From: Planctomycetaceae bacterium | GTDB lineage: Bacteria; Planctomycetota; Planctomycetia; Planctomycetales; Planctomycetaceae | Direction of reading: 5' to 3' | Assembly (NCBI GenBank): GCA_019636285.1 | Contig: JAHBXV010000049.1 | Coordinates: 1 to 39,831 of the forward strand | DNA length: 39,831 nt | Translations under genes and position numbers: made by a program | The notes under the pieces: model-generated | What the model saw: the letters and a program-made list of their open reading frames with translations, nothing else | What the model was told of the DNA's origin: nothing | Database searches by the model: none | Part shown: positions 35,404-39,831 of the stretch, in pieces | How positions within the stretch are numbered: the stretch's first letter is position 1 | Layout: every line of letters starts with the position of its first letter

Positions 35404-36828
35404 TTAATAGTCGCGGAAGGGGCCGCGCGGTTCGCTTTGCAGCATTTCGCCGCGCCAGCGAAGAAACCGCTTTTCGAGGTCCGCCGCGATTTCTGGATGG
35501 CTTGCGGTGAGGTCGTTGGTTTCGCCCGGGTCGGCGGCCAGATCGAAGAGACCGGATTCGCGAGGCGTCGAGATCCACTTCCAGTTTCCCAGCCTTGCGG
35601 CACGATCGAGGCGGCGCTCCCAGAACATTTCGCGACGCGGGGTCGTCGCTTCGCCCTTTAGAAGTGGGAGAACATTGTGGCCATCGAGAACCAGATCGGT
35701 CGGGGCGGGGATCTCGCAGGCTGTCAGGATCGTCGGAAAGAGTTCCAGCGAAGTGAAGAAGGAATCGACCACGCGACCTTCCGGGAGCCTGCCGGGCCAG
35801 GCGGCGAGGAAGGGAACTCGGAGGCCGCCTTCCCACATCTGGCCTTTGCGGCCCTTCAGGGGAGCGTTGCCGCCGTTGCCGCTTCCTCCGTTGTCCGAGA
35901 GGAAGAGGATGAGGGTGTTCTTGTCGTCGCCTGTCTGGGAGAGTTGCTTCAGAACGGCCCCGATTGCAGCGTCCATGCGATAGAGGGCGGCGTAATAGCC
36001 GAGGAGGGATTCTTTTGGGACATGGCCGCGAAACCGTTCGATGTCCTCGTCGAGAGCCTGAACCCCCTTGAAGTCAAAACTCGACGCACCGTGAGGGGCA
36101 TTGAAGGCGAGGTAGAGAAACCATGGCCGCTCGTCGTTCTGTTCCAGGAATCGAATGGCTTCGCGCTGAAACAGGGTGGTGGCGTAGTCGCCGCGGTCCT
36201 CGGTGGTCCGCTCGTTGCCGCGTAAGAGGGATGGAACGCCATACCGTTCGTGGGTGAAGTAGTCGATTCCGTTGTTGCCGTGGCCGTAGAAGAATTCGAA
36301 TCCCCGTTGCAGGGGGAGATAGCGCCGCGCCTGGCCCATATCCCATTTACCGACCGTGCCGCAGCGATAGCCGGCCTTGGAGAGGACGTCGCCGATCGTG
36401 ACTTCGCGCGGGTCGAGTCCCAGCGTCATTTCCGGCGAGACAGCGTACTCCTCGGGCGTGAATTTGTGCCCGTAGTTGACCATGTCGTTTCGGACCATGT
36501 CATAGAGGCCGTTCCGCTGCGGGTACCGGCCGGTCAGGAGGCTGCCGCGGGAGGGGGTACAGGCGGGCCAGGTGACCGAGAAGTCCGTCGCGTACACACC
36601 CTTCGCGGCCAGGCGGTCGAGATTGGGGGTTTCGAGCGGCTTGTGTCCGAGAAATCCGAGGTCGGGATAGCCCTGGTCGTCTGAAATGATGAGTAGGACA
36701 TTCGGGCGATCCCCGGCGCTCGCTGGAATGGGCGAAGCGCCGAGAATCAGGGCCAGAGCGAGGAGTCCCAGGCCATGCAAGCGGTTCTCGGTTCGACCGA
36801 ATGGCCGGTATGTCGAGTGTCGTCGCAT
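35404..36828 (-). CDS. Secreted sulfatase
   Basis: This formylglycine-dependent sulfatase has about 474 residues. ATG 36828 is chosen for its CAGGAG ribosome site; the frame reaches 36852. A signal peptide runs through GLGLLALALILGASPIPASA. RPNVLLIISDDQG holds the metal-binding Asp pair, and WPACTPSRGSLLTGRYP holds the sulfatase signature. Cys90 (numbered from this start) is in the CTPSR core, so it would be converted to formylglycine. GKWDMG, LFLSDNG and a C-terminal LFDLAADPGETNDL also fit the arylsulfatase/S1 family. Planctomycetes use many such enzymes on sulfated polysaccharides. It is 33 bases downstream of the FAH-family gene, likely one operon. Confidence 0.93.
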   Translation of the reverse strand: MRRHSTYRPFGRTENRLHGLGLLALALILGASPIPASAGDRPNVLLIISDDQGYPDLGFLGHKPLETPNLDRLAAKGVYATDFSVTWPACTPSRGSLLTGRYPQRNGLYDMVRNDMVNYGHKFTPEEYAVSPEMTLGLDPREVTIGDVLSKAGYRCGTVGKWDMGQARRYLPLQRGFEFFYGHGNNGIDYFTHERYGVPSLLRGNERTTEDRGDYATTLFQREAIRFLEQNDERPWFLYLAFNAPHGASSFDFKGVQALDEDIERFRGHVPKESLLGYYAALYRMDAAIGAVLKQLSQTGDDKNTLILFLSDNGGSGNGGNAPLKGRKGQMWEGGLRVPFLAAWPGRLPEGRVVDSFFTSLELFPTILTACEIPAPTDLVLDGHNVLPLLKGEATTPRREMFWERRLDRAARLGNWKWISTPRESGLFDLAADPGETNDLTASHPEIAADLEKRFLRWRGEMLQSEPRGPFRDY

Positions 36829-36861
36829 CGCGAGGGCTCCTGAGTCAGGCATTGAGCGAGA

Positions 36862-37728
36862 TCATTTGGCGGCGACGACGGGATTCCTCAGGACGCCCAG
36901 TCCGTCGATTTCGACTTCCATGACATCGCCGGGCTTGATGAAGACTGGCGGTTTACGGGCGGCACCGACTCCGGGGGGGGTTCCGGTGAAAATCAGATCG
37001 CCCGGCGCGAGCGCGAAAAGTTGCGACAGGTGCGCGATCAGTTCCTCAATGCCGAAAATGAGTTCCTTCGTGGTCGAGTCCTGCATGGTCTGGCCGTTGA
37101 GCCGTAATTGGACTCGCACCTGATGAGCGTCGCCAACTTCGTCGTGCGTGACCAGCCAGGGACCGGTGGGGGCGAAGGTGTCCGGTGTTTTGCCGAGCAG
37201 CCATTGGCCACCCGGACGGCCCTTCTGCCAATCGCGAGCCGAAACATCGTTGCCGCACATGTAGCCCGCCACGTGCGACAGGGCCGCAGACTTCGGGATG
37301 TTTTTCCCGCCCTTGCCGATCACGACCACGAGTTCCGCTTCGTAGTCGACCTCGTGGGCGACGGCGGGAAGTTCGACGGCGTCGTCGGGGCCGACCACGG
37401 CCTGCGGGAACTTGTTGAAAACGACCGGTTCCGTGGGGATCGCGGCGCCGGTTTCCTCGGCATGGTCGCGGTAGTTGAGGCCGATGCAGATAACCTTGCC
37501 CGGCCGCGCGATGGGGGCCAGCGGCGTTCCTTCGAGGAACGGGCCTTTCACCAAGCCTTGTGCGACCGCATGCGCGGCCCGATTCAGGCCATCGTCGGCT
37601 TCGAGAATTTCGAGAATGGAATTCGGAAGGCTGTTATCGATTTCCCGGATATCGATGTAACGTCCATCGAGCCCCACTCCCGCCACCTTGGTGGTGCCAT
37701 CCTGGGTTCGCAGCATCGCCAATCGCAC
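36862..37728 (-). CDS. Fumarylacetoacetate hydrolase family protein
   Basis: This 288-residue cytosolic enzyme begins with GTG after AAGGAGA. An N-terminal cap (1-70) is followed by the FAH beta-roll: KVICIGLNYRDHAEE (78-92), a metal site with E130 and E132 in DYEAELVVVIGKGG and D161 in CGNDVSARDWQ, and the late PGDLIFTGTPPGVG. Relatives include hydrolases of acylpyruvates and 2,4-diketo-3-deoxy sugar acids (L-fuconate/KDR pathways). Next to a sulfatase, it may act in breakdown of sulfated fucose- or rhamnose-type polymers. That is inference only. It is the first gene of the two-gene minus-strand operon. Confidence 0.9.
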   Translation of the reverse strand: MRLAMLRTQDGTTKVAGVGLDGRYIDIREIDNSLPNSILEILEADDGLNRAAHAVAQGLVKGPFLEGTPLAPIARPGKVICIGLNYRDHAEETGAAIPTEPVVFNKFPQAVVGPDDAVELPAVAHEVDYEAELVVVIGKGGKNIPKSAALSHVAGYMCGNDVSARDWQKGRPGGQWLLGKTPDTFAPTGPWLVTHDEVGDAHQVRVQLRLNGQTMQDSTTKELIFGIEELIAHLSQLFALAPGDLIFTGTPPGVGAARKPPVFIKPGDVMEVEIDGLGVLRNPVVAAK

Positions 37729-37905
37729 GATCTAAGTCTCCTTGAGAGTGAGTGTCGGCAGTGGAACAGGTCGATCGCGACGGTCGATTCCTCGCGGGGA
37801 TTGTCCGTCGGCGCGGTTTTCATGTGTCGTTTGGAAAATTCCCTTGCGGAGTGTAGGGCGTGCCGTGCAGGGATGCCAGTTTGGTGGTTGGTGGTGGGGC
37901 AGGGG

Positions 37906-37930
37906 AGCGCTCCCCGTTGGGTCGCGGCTA
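37906..37930 (+). repeat. Dispersed 25-bp repeat, copy 2
   Basis: Identical over 25 bases to 5498-5522. Here the repeat is preceded by GGGG, making the palindrome GGGGAGCGCTCCCC, and followed by CGGGGG. It lies in the 346-base gap between the FAH-family gene and the plus-strand gene at 38075; the rest of that gap shows nothing recognised. Confidence 0.75.
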
Positions 37931-38074
37931 CGGGGGCGGCGTGGTCGGGTTGTGTCAATTTAGCGGGGCGGGTGAAAGTGCTCCCACGCCGTCCGACGAC
38001 CGGTCGCTTTTTCCGCGGCGGGTGGGGGAATTCCGATTGTGTTTGGTCCGGTCCCTCATCAGCATCGAAGAACC

Positions 38075-38713
38075 ATGCTGAAGATCGAGAATGACCCTCT
38101 GCCGCAGACGTTGCTCAGCTACCTGGCCTTTCGGCTCGCCTTTCGCGAGACGTTCGAGCGGCTGGTGCTGTGGAAGCAGTTCGAGCGCGATCTCGACGAT
38201 GTTCCGGGTTACCTGGGCGAAGTCCCCTTTCTGCGGGAAACGCCGGCGCGCGTGCAGTTGGAGCTACTGGCGAGTACGTGGAGCCGGCACATTGATGCCG
38301 AGCAGTTTCGTGCCAGCCTGACCGATGAAGCGGTCATCTACGCGGTCTGCGAGACCGCCGCGCTGATCGTCGAGCGCGACCCTGATGCCGTGCGGCATCT
38401 GCTGCACGGGGGACCGCTCGATCTGACGGTGCCGATCGATCAGCAGCTGGCTTCCGAATTGCGGGGGCTCTACCTCAACCTGACGAATGCTGGCGATTTT
38501 CTGCTCATCAGCCAGTTTCTCGACCTGCCGCCGGATGACTCGCTGCAGCTCAAGCATCAGATGGGAATGGACGTTGCCGGCGTCGAGGAGTTGTTCGAAG
38601 TTGTCGGTCGGTGGCACGCATCGCCCACGATGGTCGAGCGGCTGTCATCGCTGGTTACCCAGGAGGAAGCCCAGCGAATTGCCGTCGTTCTGTTCGAGGG
38701 TTGCCCCGCCTGA
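38075..38713 (+). CDS. Uncharacterised conserved-type alpha-helical protein
   Basis: This 212-residue protein belongs to no family I recognise. It is acidic and almost wholly helical, with no signal peptide or membrane segment. It has Leu-rich segments (LLSYLAFRLAFRETFERLVLWKQFERDL, 10-37; then ELLASTWSRHI) and two Cys residues, C92 and C210 approximately. The ATG at 38075 is preferred over the ORF start at 38039, but no strong ribosome site precedes either. The codon use resembles its neighbours, so it is likely a real gene. It stands alone, convergent with the TrmH gene. Confidence 0.6.
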   Translation: MLKIENDPLPQTLLSYLAFRLAFRETFERLVLWKQFERDLDDVPGYLGEVPFLRETPARVQLELLASTWSRHIDAEQFRASLTDEAVIYAVCETAALIVERDPDAVRHLLHGGPLDLTVPIDQQLASELRGLYLNLTNAGDFLLISQFLDLPPDDSLQLKHQMGMDVAGVEELFEVVGRWHASPTMVERLSSLVTQEEAQRIAVVLFEGCPA

Positions 38714-38765
38714 TCCGGTGGGCATCGCGTTCTTGATTCCCTGCCGACAAACGAGCTTCCCCGAT

Positions 38766-39497
38766 TCAAATGGGCGCGCGTGTCAGGGCATGCAGCAAGA
38801 CTCCGGTGGCGACCGAGACGTTGAGCGAACCCACGCTGCCGTGCGCGCTAATTCGGCAGACTTCATCGCATTCTTCCAGCGTCAGCCGCCGCAGCCCCTG
38901 TTCTTCGTTTCCCACAAGGAGGAGCCACGGTCGATCGAGTGGAATCGACTCGATGGGCTTGTCCGCGTGCTCGGAACTTCCCAGGATCCAGACCCCTTTC
39001 TCCTTGGCGATCTGCAAAGCCTGGCGCAGGTTGGCGGGCTGCGCGAATCGCACGGCCTCCAATCCTCCCGCTGCCACGTCGTAAGCCGTGCCGGTTAATG
39101 GCGCGGAGCGATCCCGAGTGACAATGACCCCCTTCACGCCGAAAAACGCCGCCGTCCGAAAGATGGCACCGAGATTGTGTGGATCCTGAAGACAGTCCAA
39201 GCCCAGCCAGACGCCGTGCGGCGACGACTCCACGTCGGCAAAGAGATCCCGGACATCGCACGATTCTCGCGATTCGACAATCGCCGACAGACCGCTCTGC
39301 CTCTCGAACTTGTCTTCCTTGGTACGGCCGCCGACTGGCAATACCTGGGTGATGCGGCAGTTCTGCTTTTTGGCGATATCGATCACTTCCTGCCAGGGGC
39401 CGCTGGGGAGAGCCGTTGTCGAGACACGAATTTCGCAAACCGCGCGCGGCCGATGGCGAAAAACCGCCAAGACGCTGTGCGGATTGCGGAGAGTCAT
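38766..39497 (-). CDS. rlmB: TrmH/SPOUT family 23S rRNA 2'-O-methyltransferase, RlmB-like
   Basis: This protein of about 243 residues has the RlmB layout. A small N-terminal substrate-binding domain (LRNPHSVLAVFRHRP through about residue 85) is followed by the SPOUT knot with LDCLQDPHNLGAIFRTAAFFGVKGVIV (motif 1), WLLLVGNEEQGLRR (motif 2) and HGSVGSLNVSVATGVLLHAL (motif 3). The family 2'-O-methylates rRNA guanosine; RlmB acts on G2251 in E. coli. The start is uncertain: ATG 39497 (GGAAG upstream) was chosen, with ATG 39548 or 39575 possible. The next TrmH-type gene ends at 39577 on the same strand. Confidence 0.82.
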   Translation of the reverse strand: MTLRNPHSVLAVFRHRPRAVCEIRVSTTALPSGPWQEVIDIAKKQNCRITQVLPVGGRTKEDKFERQSGLSAIVESRESCDVRDLFADVESSPHGVWLGLDCLQDPHNLGAIFRTAAFFGVKGVIVTRDRSAPLTGTAYDVAAGGLEAVRFAQPANLRQALQIAKEKGVWILGSSEHADKPIESIPLDRPWLLLVGNEEQGLRRLTLEECDEVCRISAHGSVGSLNVSVATGVLLHALTRAPI

Positions 39498-39576
39498 CAC
39501 TTCCACGGGACGAGACCTTCTTTTCGGGGGTGCGGGGGCAACCGCCATCGGGTCGACCGTGAGCGCGACCCGCATT

Positions 39577-39831
39577 CTAGCCGTTCGTCGTCGGGAACGC
39601 CTGTCGCCCGAGGGCATACATGGCCACTCCCGCGGCGACCGCCACGTTGAGCGAGCCGACACGACCGGAAATGGGAATTCGGGCTTCCTCGTGGCATGCG
39701 GCACGCAGGGCGGGGGAAATTCCTTCCCCCTCGTTGCCGAGGACGATCATTCGTGGCCCGCTCATCGGAAGCTCATCGAGCAAGTTTTTGGCCTTTTCGG
39801 TCATGGCAATGGCGGTTCCGCCCACCTGCTG
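39577..39831 (-). CDS. Second TrmH/SPOUT family RNA methyltransferase, partial
   Basis: The open frame runs to the window edge, so the 5' part is missing; 84 C-terminal codons plus the stop are present. MIVLGNEGEGISPALR is SPOUT motif 2 and GRVGSLNVAVAAGVAMYALGRQ is motif 3, so this is the C-terminal end of a TrmH-type methyltransferase. It resembles its neighbour's knot (VGNEEQG, SVGSLNVSVATGV), and the pair may be an old duplication or an rlmB-tsnR-type combination. Its target RNA cannot be told from the fragment. Confidence 0.8.
   Translation of the reverse strand, partial: QQVGGTAIAMTEKAKNLLDELPMSGPRMIVLGNEGEGISPALRAACHEEARIPISGRVGSLNVAVAAGVAMYALGRQAFPTTNG

Noticed and set aside
1-39831. 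CRISPR array, prophage or integrative element
   Set aside because: No regularly spaced direct repeats, integrase, transposase or attachment-site pair was seen.

Overview
The window is a chromosomal segment of a Planctomycetota bacterium (PVC group), most likely order Planctomycetales. The lineage call rests on gene families seen directly in the translations. There are three DUF1559 prepilin-like proteins, a PVC-type haem-binding dehydrogenase with CxxCH, a PSD1/DUF1549-DUF1553 cytochrome followed by a DUF1501 Tat protein, a DUF1207 outer-membrane protein and a secreted sulfatase. The DNA is GC-rich. No rRNA, tRNA, CRISPR array, integrase or transposase was recognised, so it reads as ordinary chromosome rather than a genomic island.

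Layout. Positions 152-5017 hold a tight four-gene plus-strand operon for a sugar acid or related metabolite: an enolase-superfamily dehydratase, a DHDPS/KDG-aldolase-like lyase, an MFS transporter and a neutral-ceramidase-fold hydrolase. Positions 5018-5693 are gene-free, with a strong terminator, a run of GC hairpins and a dispersed repeat. Two outer-membrane-type proteins follow (5694-7699), then a DUF1559 and a His-rich secreted protein on the minus strand and a second DUF1559 on the plus strand. A minus-strand two-domain esterase (10974-13022) diverges from a large PVC cytochrome (13203-16385). After a repeat-filled gap, an Rrf2 regulator diverges from the PSD1 cytochrome-DUF1501 pair (17539-22040).

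From 22207 come a divergent TonB-receptor-like barrel (minus), a PRMT-like methyltransferase, a PhoX-type protein, and a third DUF1559 followed by a small lipoprotein. Next are a vitamin K-dependent carboxylase (VKGC/HTTM) homologue that keeps the catalytic Lys and His, a purple-acid-phosphatase-fold esterase and two tandem cytochrome c'-like proteins. A minus-strand set then runs leftwards: Amt ammonium transporter, sulfatase, and fumarylacetoacetase-family hydrolase. The window ends with an uncharacterised plus-strand gene and two tandem TrmH/SPOUT rRNA methyltransferases, the outer one cut by the window edge.

No single undescribed system stands out with confidence. The most interesting items are: (i) a pair of 74-bp elements with shared ends, a possible three-way-junction fold and different centres (24272-24345, 28395-28468); (ii) REPIN-like pairs of inverted hairpins without a visible RAYT transposase; (iii) the VKGC homologue; (iv) the bacterial PRMT-like enzyme with the exact double-E spacing; (v) the TonB-type barrel with no visible plug; and (vi) an intrinsic-terminator hairpin in the amt leader. 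All function calls come from motif recognition by eye; no database search was run.
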